NCBI GenBank assembly: GCA_035402645.1
Contig: DAONDQ010000129.1
Coordinates: forward strand, 1 to 7,575
Source: DAONDQ01 sp035402645
GTDB lineage: Bacteria > Cloacimonadota > Cloacimonadia > Cloacimonadales > DAONDQ01
Length of the DNA stretch: 7,575 nt
Direction of reading: 5' to 3'
The notes beneath the pieces were generated by a model, which searched no databases, was not told where the DNA came from, and saw only the letters and a program-made list of their open reading frames with translations. This document shows positions 1 through 6,273 of this stretch, in pieces. Position numbers and translations under genes: made by a program. The first letter of the stretch is position 1. Every line of letters starts with the position of its first letter.

Positions 1-739
1 GATTTGATGCTATCTTTTGATAACGGCGGTGGATGAGATTCTCAAATTCATATTTTATAATATTCACTAATTTATCATTTTTTAACTGATCTTCACTCAA
101 TTGTGCCAGTAAGCATTCCTGGATACTTCTCGCCGTAATCCCTGGCGGATCGAGATGAAGAAGGGTCTGGTGAATTTCCATGGCTCTCTCGGGTGAAATC
201 CCATATTCAGCGGCATTTTCCTCTAAATGATAATCATTGGGTAGGAATCCATACTGATTCACACTGTCCAGCAAGTCTGTCGCAAAATCCAGTTCATTAT
301 CCTTGAATTGAAGAACATAGAGTTGCTGAAGGAAAGTGACCTTTCCGTCAACGACATATGGCACATACATCTCAGGACCGGTTTCTTCACCTTCATACCC
401 TTTCGCTGTGATCTCGTGATGATATTCATTCCAATTGTCCAGGATCTCGCTAAGCTCTTTTACCTCTTCCACATTCTTGGACAATTCTTCTTCAACATTA
501 TCCTCAATATCGTTATCGTTTTCCTTGTTGGTATCAGGTTCGACTTCACTGACATCATCCTCGCTGTCCCTATCTTCACGCATTTCCAGCAAGGGGTTCG
601 TGATCAGTTCCTGCTTAAGGTGCTGTTCCAACTCCATGATAGGCATCGCCAGCATTTGAAGGGATTGAAGCATTTTTGGCTTCAATTCCTGTTTCATCTT
701 TAAACCCTGATAAAGGTTCAAGGAATGATAATCAGCCAT
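1..739 (-). CDS. rpoN: RNA polymerase sigma-54 factor, N-terminal part (3' end outside window)
   Basis: Sigma-54 directs RNA polymerase to -24/-12 promoters and needs an AAA+ activator to open DNA. I translated the minus strand from ATG 739 and read 246 residues with no stop before the edge. Residues 7-52 form the glutamine/leucine-rich activator-interacting region I, including LKPKMLQSLQML (19-30) and the run to NPLLE (48-52). Residues 52-92 are a very acidic linker (about 20 Asp/Glu), the usual region II. From about 130 the core-binding domain begins, with the family hallmark LDPPGITARSIQECLLAQL at 196-214. The C-terminal DNA-binding HTH and RpoN box lie beyond base 1 and cannot be judged. 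The start overlaps the lptB stop by 8 nt (ATGGCTGA), with GGGAG 4 nt upstream of the ATG, so the two are translationally linked. The lptB-rpoN pairing is also seen in E. coli. Confidence 0.95.
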   Translation of the reverse strand, partial: MADYHSLNLYQGLKMKQELKPKMLQSLQMLAMPIMELEQHLKQELITNPLLEMREDRDSEDDVSEVEPDTNKENDNDIEDNVEEELSKNVEEVKELSEILDNWNEYHHEITAKGYEGEETGPEMYVPYVVDGKVTFLQQLYVLQFKDNELDFATDLLDSVNQYGFLPNDYHLEENAAEYGISPERAMEIHQTLLHLDPPGITARSIQECLLAQLSEDQLKNDKLVNIIKYEFENLIHRRYQKIASN

Positions 740-1481
740 TATTCTCCCATGGATTACTCAGGAAACTATTCCCCAAGTAAACTTTACGTGCTTGTTCGTC
801 ATTGATCAAGTCCTTCGTCTGACCCGATACGATTATCTTACCTTCAAATATGATATAGGCACGATCCACGATCTTCATGGTTTCTAGTACATTATGATCG
901 GTGATCATGATCCCTATTTTCTTTGCCTTCAGCTTATGGATAATATCCTGAATATCTGCCACCGCTATCGGATCAACCCCGGCAAACGGTTCATCCATGA
1001 AAAGAAATGAGGGATTGGTAACCAATGAGCGTGTGATCTCGAGTTTTCTTCTTTCACCACCGGACAGGGTATATGCCTTTTGATCAGCTAATTTCGTAAG
1101 ATTCAATTCAGCGAGGTATTCTTCCAATTTCCTGACTCTCTCTTTCTTCGGCAAGCCTGTGGTCTCGAGGATTGCCAAGATATTCTCCGCGACCGTCATT
1201 TTATGAAATATGGAAGGTGCCTGTGCAAGATAGCCAATACCCAATTGAGCCCTCTTATACATCGGCTTTTTGGTGATCTCGACATCATTGAAAAGAACTT
1301 TGCCCTCGTTCGGTTTGGTCAGACCCAGGATCATATAGAAAGTTGTGGTTTTCCCGGCACCGTTTGGTCCTAAAATGCCGACGACCTCACCCTGCTCAAT
1401 ATCGAGGCTGAGTTGATTCACAACTTTACGTTTTCCGTATATCTTTACCAATTCACGTGCTTCAATTCGATTCATTTGCAT
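732..1481 (-). CDS. lptB: LPS export ABC transporter ATP-binding protein LptB
   Basis: This is the cytoplasmic ATPase that powers LPS extraction from the inner membrane with LptF, LptG and LptC. Its 249 residues are close to the usual length of about 240. All ABC ATPase motifs are intact: Walker A GPNGAGKT (38-45), Q-loop glutamine 87 in YLAQAPS, signature LSGGERRK (139-146), Walker B FLFMDEP (159-165) with catalytic Glu164, D-loop around GVDP (168-171), and switch His196 in TDHN. The stretch FMDEPFAGVDPIAV is typical of LptB rather than other ABC ATPases. Two ATGs are close together (1481 and 1475). An in-frame TAA lies just upstream, and the only purine-rich run (AGCAGGG) is 12 nt before 1481, so I prefer 1481, but the ribosome site is weak. 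The gap to the LptA-like gene upstream is 30 nt, and the 3' end overlaps rpoN. The permease genes lptF and lptG are not in the window. Confidence 0.96.
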   Translation of the reverse strand: MQMNRIEARELVKIYGKRKVVNQLSLDIEQGEVVGILGPNGAGKTTTFYMILGLTKPNEGKVLFNDVEITKKPMYKRAQLGIGYLAQAPSIFHKMTVAENILAILETTGLPKKERVRKLEEYLAELNLTKLADQKAYTLSGGERRKLEITRSLVTNPSFLFMDEPFAGVDPIAVADIQDIIHKLKAKKIGIMITDHNVLETMKIVDRAYIIFEGKIIVSGQTKDLINDEQARKVYLGNSFLSNPWENNG

Positions 1482-1511
1482 AAATAAATATTACCCTGCT
1501 CACTTGTTTTG

Positions 1512-2630
1512 TCAAGTTTTGTTATTCTTGAATTTGTATTTGCCTTTGATTTGCTTTTCCATTTTCATGATATCGACTTTATTATCCGGTTTGAATGTGA
1601 TGGTCAGGTGCGCACCTGTCGCATCGTTATTTGCATAATCCTTTTTATCCGTTTGTTCTTGGACATAATGGTAGGATACATCACTTTCTGCATCAAACCG
1701 CCTGATCTCTCTGTTTTCAAAGAACATGGTGATGTATTTTGCCCGGCACCAATCGGTCGGGGTTTTCCCTTCTTCTTCAGAGAAATTCACGATGCAGGAA
1801 TCTTCCAGTACAGCACGTTTCAGTTCCCGATTATCGAAATACAAATAGAAATTTACTGCCTGGGCATTCCCGAATGATGAATAAAAACGGGGGCTGCCCG
1901 TAAACACAGCTTTACTCTCATGATTGAGATAGATCAGGAAATCGCTGGTAGCCTGGTAGTCAGATGTATTGGCTTTTACATTGAATGTTGCGATCAGTTT
2001 TGAGAATTGTCGGAAATATTCCATCTTATCAGAAGAAATGCGTATCGAATCCTTTCCCGTAGCATAAACAACGGGATCTTTCATCAGATAACCATAACCA
2101 TCCTTTTCCTTATATAGAAAATACCCGCAGGTGCCATACATCTTCTCGCGCTGATCATAGAAAGCAACACTATCCTGGCAGATCAGTCTTTTTTCCCTGG
2201 GATGATATTCTGCATTAGAAGCCCTGAATGTTCGTATTGTTTTATCCGGATGTGTTTCCTTCACATAAACATGGCTGCCAAGATTCATTTTATCCTGGGA
2301 ACGGTAATATACAACACTATCTGCTTCGAGATACAGAGTGTCCCTTTTCACTTTGACATTCCCTTCCATGCGGGCAACCTTCTGCTTTTCCCAAATCAGG
2401 GAACGATTCGTCCAAAACTCTGCTTCGCCATAGAAAAAATGTACATTCCCGAGTAATTCAGTGATATATTCATTATTGACCTTACTGAGGAATAGATGAT
2501 CTGCATTGATCAAACGATATGAAGTATCCTGGCTGGACTGAGTTTGCTTGTCCGTTTTTGCTGGCGTAGCAGCAGCAGGAAGCGAGAATATCAGATAAAG
2601 TAATATACTACCAATTAATATCTTTTTCAT
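1512..2630 (-). CDS. lptA: LptA/OstA-like periplasmic LPS transport protein, long form
   Basis: A secreted protein of 372 residues with a signal peptide (1 to about 21, likely cut after PAAA). It is made of OstA/LptA-type beta-jellyroll strands: LLGNVHFFYG (59-68), EGNVKVKRDTLYLEADSVVYY (89-109) and NLGSHVYV (116-123), with further strands at 199-206, 227-235 and 297-320. LptA bridges the periplasm, passing LPS from LptC to LptD. E. coli LptA has about 185 residues, so this is about twice the length and resembles the longer 'OstA-like' proteins of FCB-group bacteria. The LptD barrel is absent, so it is not LptD. The C-terminus is lysine-rich (KMEKQIKGKYKFKNNK). The start (ATG 2630) overlaps the lptC end by 23 nt and has GGAAGGG just upstream. 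Position between lptC and lptB supports the role. Calling it lptA, not merely an OstA-domain protein, is inferred from context. Confidence 0.82.
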   Translation of the reverse strand: MKKILIGSILLYLIFSLPAAATPAKTDKQTQSSQDTSYRLINADHLFLSKVNNEYITELLGNVHFFYGEAEFWTNRSLIWEKQKVARMEGNVKVKRDTLYLEADSVVYYRSQDKMNLGSHVYVKETHPDKTIRTFRASNAEYHPREKRLICQDSVAFYDQREKMYGTCGYFLYKEKDGYGYLMKDPVVYATGKDSIRISSDKMEYFRQFSKLIATFNVKANTSDYQATSDFLIYLNHESKAVFTGSPRFYSSFGNAQAVNFYLYFDNRELKRAVLEDSCIVNFSEEEGKTPTDWCRAKYITMFFENREIRRFDAESDVSYHYVQEQTDKKDYANNDATGAHLTITFKPDNKVDIMKMEKQIKGKYKFKNNKT

Positions 2631-3180
2631 TCGCCCTTCCGGTGGCAGTCACTTGTTTCATCTCAGCAAAATTCAAATTACTGTCAGTTCGTAATGAGAT
2701 TCCCTTCAGCACATTCCCTTCTCGAATCAATGTCACTTCTCCAGGTGCAACGATTTCATCGAAGGCACGCTCCCAAGTCAGGACTTCCGTTTCCAAAATT
2801 CCGTTGGGTGTAACGAGTTTGACATGACCGGTCGCTACAATACGGTTATTCACATCATCCACGATCGCCCTATTGGCAGACATTGTGGAATGTACTTTAC
2901 CCGATTTGTCATAGGAAGTGATCCGGACATCAAATGCATCGAGAGTCTGTTTGTCATAGAACCGGTCAATTCTGGATGCATCCAGGACATAATCCGTGGA
3001 ATCCCGATTCATGGATACAATATGAACCATAGTCGATTGCTCATCAGGATAATTCGGATTGATGATGCCTTTGGAAGGTTCCGCCATCTTCCGGCAACCT
3101 GTAAAGGTCAGGGACGAAAGAAGTAGAAGCAGTTCAAGAAGACTGAAGGTCAGCAAGGTAATTCTTGAGCGCAATTTCAT
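2608..3180 (-). CDS. lptC: LptC, LPS export periplasmic protein, predicted lipoprotein
   Basis: LptC receives LPS from the LptB2FG transporter and hands it to LptA. Its 190 residues are the normal size. Residues 7-28 form a hydrophobic segment ending in FTGC, which reads as a lipobox with Cys29 as the lipidated residue, rather than the uncleaved anchor helix of E. coli LptC. The body from about 64 to 182 shows the LptC pattern: ASRIDRFYDKQTLDAFDVRI (68-87), SYDKSGKVHSTMSANRAIVDD (89-109), ATGHVKLVTPNGILETE (116-132), APGEVTLIREGNVLKG (145-160) and VTATG (177-181). The start lies inside the end of kdsC (47-nt overlap). It is supported by AAAGGGA placed 4 nt before ATG 3180, and the signal segment would be lost with a later start. 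The 3' end overlaps the LptA-like gene by 23 nt. Confidence 0.9.
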   Translation of the reverse strand: MKLRSRITLLTFSLLELLLLLSSLTFTGCRKMAEPSKGIINPNYPDEQSTMVHIVSMNRDSTDYVLDASRIDRFYDKQTLDAFDVRITSYDKSGKVHSTMSANRAIVDDVNNRIVATGHVKLVTPNGILETEVLTWERAFDEIVAPGEVTLIREGNVLKGISLRTDSNLNFAEMKQVTATGRANEKDINW

Positions 3181-3667
3181 AAAGTCCCTTTTGTGTAAGA
3201 ATGTGTTCTATCAGTTCACGGACGGCTCCATCACCACCGCGTCTTGTGGATACAAAATTCACGATTTGCTTGATCGGTTCTATCGCATTGGACGGACATG
3301 CAGAAAATTCGACTACCTGAATCACCGGGAGATCATTCCAGTCATCTCCCATATAGGCAACATTCTTCATCTTCATATGAAGATCCTTGAGCAATGATTC
3401 CAGTTGTCGCTTTTTATTCTTCACACCCTGAAAAAGATATGGGATCTTCAACTCTTCACAACGTCTCTCTAGAGCGAGTGAATTTCTTCCGGAAATTACA
3501 ACCGGTATGATATTTGCAGCATGCAGAAGGGCAAAGCCCAATCCATCCAATGTGCTGAACTGCTTGCTTTCCGTCATATCCTGGTCCAAAGTAATCTTCC
3601 CATCAGTCATGACCCCATCGCAGTCCAAGGCTACAATCCGAATATTATCATAATGTATAAAACTCAT
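3134..3667 (-). CDS. kdsC: 3-deoxy-D-manno-octulosonate 8-phosphate phosphatase KdsC
   Basis: A HAD-superfamily phosphatase that removes phosphate from Kdo-8-phosphate, the step after KdsA. It is cytoplasmic, Mg-dependent and tetrameric in known members. Its 177 residues match the small cap-less C0 type. Motif I is LDCDGVMTDG (14-23) with nucleophile Asp15 and Asp17. Motif II is the Ser of ISGR (58-61). The lysine of motif III sits in QGVKNKK (80-86), and motif IV is GDDWND (107-112). The family C-terminal motif RRGGDGAVRE is at 142-151. It begins 17 nt after kdsA stops, with AAGGA five bases before ATG 3667. The last 16 or so codons are shared with the lptC signal region in another frame. 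No arabinose-5-phosphate isomerase (kdsD) gene lies beside it here, unlike in E. coli. Confidence 0.93.
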   Translation of the reverse strand: MSFIHYDNIRIVALDCDGVMTDGKITLDQDMTESKQFSTLDGLGFALLHAANIIPVVISGRNSLALERRCEELKIPYLFQGVKNKKRQLESLLKDLHMKMKNVAYMGDDWNDLPVIQVVEFSACPSNAIEPIKQIVNFVSTRRGGDGAVRELIEHILTQKGLYEIALKNYLADLQSS

Positions 3668-3684
3668 TTCAATCCTTCATTCGA

Positions 3685-4476
3685 TTAAAATAGTGAAAGA
3701 CAGTGATCCAAGATGTCCGGCATTTGCTCCAAAGCAACCATACTAGCGGCATCGCTCATGGCTTCATGAGGTCTGGGATGTGTTTCGATGAATAAGCCCT
3801 GCACTTTCCCCGTGGCAAGAGCAGCCCTTGCCATCATTCCCGCATATTCCGGAGTACCACCCGATACATTGAGAATCGAAGGTCGCTGCATGCTATGCGT
3901 TACATCATAAATGACTGGAAAGCCAAGATCGTTTAATATGGCAAAGCTTCGAAAATCCACAACCAGGTTATGATAACCGAATGTAGTTCCCCGCTCGGTC
4001 AGCATGACCTTAAAATTGTTTTGGGATGTTACTTTCTTCGCAGCCTGCTCCATATCCTCCGGTGCCATGAATTGCCCCTTCTTGATATTGATGATCCTGC
4101 CGCTCTTTGCAGCAGCGTGGATCAAGCTTGTCTGCCTTGAAAGAAAAGCGGGTATTTGAAGTATATCTGCTACAGAAGCAGCTTCTGCGATTTCGGTCGT
4201 TTCATGAACATCTGTGATAATGGGAACTTGGAAGGTCTCTTTGATCTTTTTCAAAATCGCAAGTCCACTAATAGACCCTGGTCCTGTGTAGGATGTTTCA
4301 GAGGTACGGTTTGCCTTTTGATAAGAGGATTTGAAAATCAGGAGAATATCTCTTTTTTGACAGAGTTTGATTAGAAATTCAGCCGTTTCAAACATGAGTG
4401 TTTCATCTTCGACAACGCATGGTCCTGCTATGAGAAAGAACTTCTGCGGGTGCTGAAGTTTATTGTATAAGTCCAT
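3685..4476 (-). CDS. kdsA: KDO-8-phosphate synthase KdsA, metal-dependent type
   Basis: Condenses phosphoenolpyruvate with arabinose-5-phosphate to give Kdo-8-phosphate, the first committed step to Kdo in the LPS inner core. It is a cytoplasmic TIM barrel of 263 residues, a normal length. Family blocks are complete: IAGPC (16-20), FKSSYQKANRTS (48-59), PIITDVHE (85-92), DILQIPAFLSRQT (104-116), INIKKGQFMAPEDM (129-142), LTERGTTFGYHNLVVD (159-174) and ETHPRPHEAMSDA (231-243). The four metal ligands known from Aquifex KdsA (Cys11, His185, Glu222, Asp233) fall at Cys20, His194, Glu231 and Asp242, all with the same offset of 9. This marks the metal-dependent class, unlike E. coli KdsA, which has Asn in place of the Cys. 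TGAGGA lies just before ATG 4476. The upstream gap of 46 nt shows no terminator. Confidence 0.96.
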   Translation of the reverse strand: MDLYNKLQHPQKFFLIAGPCVVEDETLMFETAEFLIKLCQKRDILLIFKSSYQKANRTSETSYTGPGSISGLAILKKIKETFQVPIITDVHETTEIAEAASVADILQIPAFLSRQTSLIHAAAKSGRIINIKKGQFMAPEDMEQAAKKVTSQNNFKVMLTERGTTFGYHNLVVDFRSFAILNDLGFPVIYDVTHSMQRPSILNVSGGTPEYAGMMARAALATGKVQGLFIETHPRPHEAMSDAASMVALEQMPDILDHCLSLF

Positions 4477-4522
4477 GATTCCTCAATGTATGGTCTTGCT
4501 CAAGGCAAATTAATCCACTCCG

Positions 4523-4927
4523 TTATTCCTTCTGACTCCCAATCTTATCCATTATTGCATAGAGAATGAAACCAAGCAGCGTAATGGCGATAATGGAAAA
4601 GAAAAGACCGATGATCAGGGGATGTACATATCCAAATTTACCTTCCTCCTTGGCGTTCTTCTCGTCTTCCTTCTGCTCCTCGGTTTTGTAAACGGCCGGC
4701 TGGGTCGGTTCTTCAAGAGGTTGTTTCGTAAACGTGTCCTTGAATCTTTCGTCCTTGATCTTCTGTCCTTCCTGATAGACCTTTTCATTGCTGACCAGGG
4801 AAAATATCTGGTCAACAGCCAAATAGACCACAGCCATCATCAGAGTCATGACTAAAAGAAACATGACGATCTTAAGATCTGCCGGAACACCTTTGTGCCA
4901 GTATCGATGCGGTTGCATTCTCTTCAT
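4523..4927 (-). CDS. Small two-helix membrane protein of unknown function
   Basis: I do not recognise a family. The 134-residue product has a short basic N-terminus (MKRMQPHRYWHKG), a first membrane helix at about 19-38, a highly charged Lys/Glu-rich stretch (47-97, including EEQKEDEKNAKEEGK), and a second helix at about 103-125 followed by a short charged tail. By the positive-inside rule both ends would be cytoplasmic and the 60-residue charged segment periplasmic. That segment could be coiled or disordered, and includes a proline-rich stretch near 70-78. It starts 24 nt after metK, with GGGGAG three bases before ATG 4927; a second ATG at 4918 also fits. It lies 46 nt ahead of kdsA, so it is probably co-transcribed. 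Placement among LPS genes hints at an envelope role, but nothing in the sequence proves one. Confidence 0.8.
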   Translation of the reverse strand: MKRMQPHRYWHKGVPADLKIVMFLLVMTLMMAVVYLAVDQIFSLVSNEKVYQEGQKIKDERFKDTFTKQPLEEPTQPAVYKTEEQKEDEKNAKEEGKFGYVHPLIIGLFFSIIAITLLGFILYAIMDKIGSQKE

Positions 4928-4951
4928 AGGCTCCCCGGTGGATGTAACGAT

Positions 4952-6136
4952 CTAGCTCAGGGTTTTTGTCGTCTCCCATGAGAAATTTACATCCGTTCTA
5001 CCAAAATGTCCATATGCGGATGTATTATTATAAATTGGTTTTCTCAAGTCAAGATATTCGATGATTCCTTTTACAGAAAGATTGAAATTCGCACGGATTT
5101 TTGCTTCAATTTCACGTTCATGTATCTGATTCGTGCCGAAAGTATCCACCATGACAGCGACAGGTTCGTGCTGTCCGATCACAAAACTAAGTTGGATTTC
5201 ACATTCGCTGGCGAGCTTGGAGGCAACAACACTCTTGGCGATATGCCTTGCCATGTAACAGGCACTGCGGTCAACCTTTGTCGAATCCTTTCCTGAGAAC
5301 GCACCGCCACCATGTCTTGCCCAACCGCCATAAGAATCGACAATGATCTTTCTGCCTGTCAATCCGGTATCAGCAGCCGGACCGCCATCTTCCCACATAC
5401 CCAGGGGATTGATCATCTTGTTCACGTTGGTATAAGAGAAATCATACTTGCTTTCTTTTCTGACCTGCTCAATGGATGGGTTCACAACGAGTTCCTCGAT
5501 CTTTTTCTTCATGGCTTCAAACTGTTCCGCATCCATCTTCTCATGCTGCGTGGAAATCACGATATTCATGAGTTCCACCGGATTCCGATCAATAAACCTG
5601 AAGGTACACTGCGATTTTGAGTCGGGCATGAGTTCGGGAATCTGTCCGTTTTTCCTGACTTTTGCAAGATTTTGTACCAATACGTGTGACAACACGATGG
5701 GAATCGGCATCAACTGCGATGTATGATCACAGGCGTAACCGAACATCAGCCCCTGGTCACCCGCACCAGGATTATCGGTCGAAGAGTTATCACGTAAAGC
5801 TCCTTCCTGTTCGTGAAGAAGGTTGATGATCTCACAATTATCATCAAAACCCTTATGCTTTTTCGTATATCCGATCTTTCGGATTGTATTCCGTACGATC
5901 TCACTGATCTTTTCTTGTGTAAAGGACGCTTGGGATGTGATTTCACCTGAAATGATCAACTTATCGGTCGTTGCAAGTGTCTCGCATGCCACTCTTGATT
6001 TTGGATCCTCGGCTATATATGCATCCAATATTGCATCTGATATCATATCACATACTTTGTCCGGATGTCCTTCTGAAACGGATTCCGAAGTGAACAGAAA
6101 TTCCAATTTTGCTTCATCTTCATGATGCTTTACCAT
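4952..6136 (-). CDS. metK: S-adenosylmethionine synthetase
   Basis: Makes S-adenosylmethionine from methionine and ATP in the cytosol, releasing phosphate and pyrophosphate. Its 394 residues are close to the usual length of about 385. Hallmarks: SESVSEGHPDK (17-27) with catalytic His24, the ATP-site signature GAGDQGLMFGYA (125-136), GLTGRK (258-263), and the glycine-rich signature GGGAFSGKDSTKVDRSA (276-292) containing the phosphate-binding lysines. The C-terminal block YGHFGRTDVNFSWE (375-388) is the normal MetK ending. The start is set by AAGGAG at 6148-6143, six bases before ATG 6136. It is the first protein gene of the leftward operon. Its 5' leader carries a SAM-II-like aptamer and a terminator hairpin, so feedback repression by its own product is likely. 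Confidence 0.97.
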   Translation of the reverse strand: MVKHHEDEAKLEFLFTSESVSEGHPDKVCDMISDAILDAYIAEDPKSRVACETLATTDKLIISGEITSQASFTQEKISEIVRNTIRKIGYTKKHKGFDDNCEIINLLHEQEGALRDNSSTDNPGAGDQGLMFGYACDHTSQLMPIPIVLSHVLVQNLAKVRKNGQIPELMPDSKSQCTFRFIDRNPVELMNIVISTQHEKMDAEQFEAMKKKIEELVVNPSIEQVRKESKYDFSYTNVNKMINPLGMWEDGGPAADTGLTGRKIIVDSYGGWARHGGGAFSGKDSTKVDRSACYMARHIAKSVVASKLASECEIQLSFVIGQHEPVAVMVDTFGTNQIHEREIEAKIRANFNLSVKGIIEYLDLRKPIYNNTSAYGHFGRTDVNFSWETTKTLS

Positions 6137-6142
6137 TTTTAT

Positions 6143-6148
6143 CTCCTT
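6143..6148 (-). promoter_or_regulatory. Ribosome binding site of metK
   Basis: AAGGAG six bases before ATG 6136. It lies downstream of the terminator U-tract and is not part of the hairpin, so control here looks transcriptional rather than by hiding the ribosome site. Confidence 0.85.
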
Positions 6149-6169
6149 ATGATGTAATTTTCCAAATAT

Positions 6170-6209
6170 AAAAAAAACGGCTTCAGTTATCCGCTGTAAC
6201 TAAAGCCGT
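6170..6209 (-). terminator. Intrinsic terminator in the metK leader (riboswitch expression platform)
   Basis: On the minus strand, ACGGCTT (6209-6203) pairs with AAGCCGT (6183-6177). One A/C mismatch follows, then AGTTA (6201-6197) pairs with TAACT (6189-6185), closing a 7-nt loop CAGCGGA. Eight T residues follow directly (6177-6170), then ATATTT. This is a textbook intrinsic terminator, oriented towards metK and lying 33 nt before its start codon. It could simply end the tRNA-Lys transcript, but its position right after the SAM-II-like aptamer fits a switchable attenuator better. On the plus strand there is no T-tract, so it is not bidirectional. Confidence 0.9.
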
Positions 6210-6225
6210 CCAAATTTCTTGGATT

Positions 6226-6273
6226 AAGTTTTAGCACATTTATTACGCGGAGCAAGCTATCAAATCACCGCTA
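6226..6273 (-). promoter_or_regulatory. SAM-II (SAM_alpha) type riboswitch aptamer upstream of metK
   Basis: The minus-strand sequence carries the conserved SAM-II elements in order and spacing: stem P1 GCGG (6271-6268) with CCGC (6250-6247); TGATTT (6267-6262) at the start of the loop; TAATAAATGT (6245-6236) right after P1; and GCTAAAA (6235-6229). In the known SAM-II aptamer the corresponding parts are a P1 stem, UGAUUU, UGAUAAAUGU and GCUAAAA. The loop also has TTGC (6255-6252), which can pair with GC(T)AA (6235-6231), and AG (6258-6257) can extend this with CT (6228-6227). That gives the expected H-type pseudoknot, with base identities different from the reference, i.e. covarying. The gene controlled is metK, a classic target. 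The related SAM-V class shares this core and is the main alternative. Confidence 0.88.

Noticed and set aside
308..703. Long plus-strand reading frames (131 and 74 codons) opposite rpoN
   Set aside because: They are antisense shadows of a confidently identified gene, with no recognisable protein features and no ribosome site.
1509..1877. 122-codon plus-strand frame opposite the lptA-like gene
   Set aside because: Antisense to a gene with a clear signal peptide and domain pattern; composition is typical of a shadow frame.
2824..3397. Plus-strand frames opposite lptC and kdsC
   Set aside because: Both strands cannot plausibly code here. The minus-strand products have full family motifs; these have none.
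4477..4522. CTTGAGCAAG dyad between the small membrane gene and kdsA as a terminator
   Set aside because: The stem has only four pairs with a two-base loop and no T-tract, so it is too weak to end transcription.
5006..5726. Several plus-strand frames opposite metK (92-102 codons)
   Set aside because: They are shadows of metK, a strongly conserved gene, and no start or domain signal supports them.
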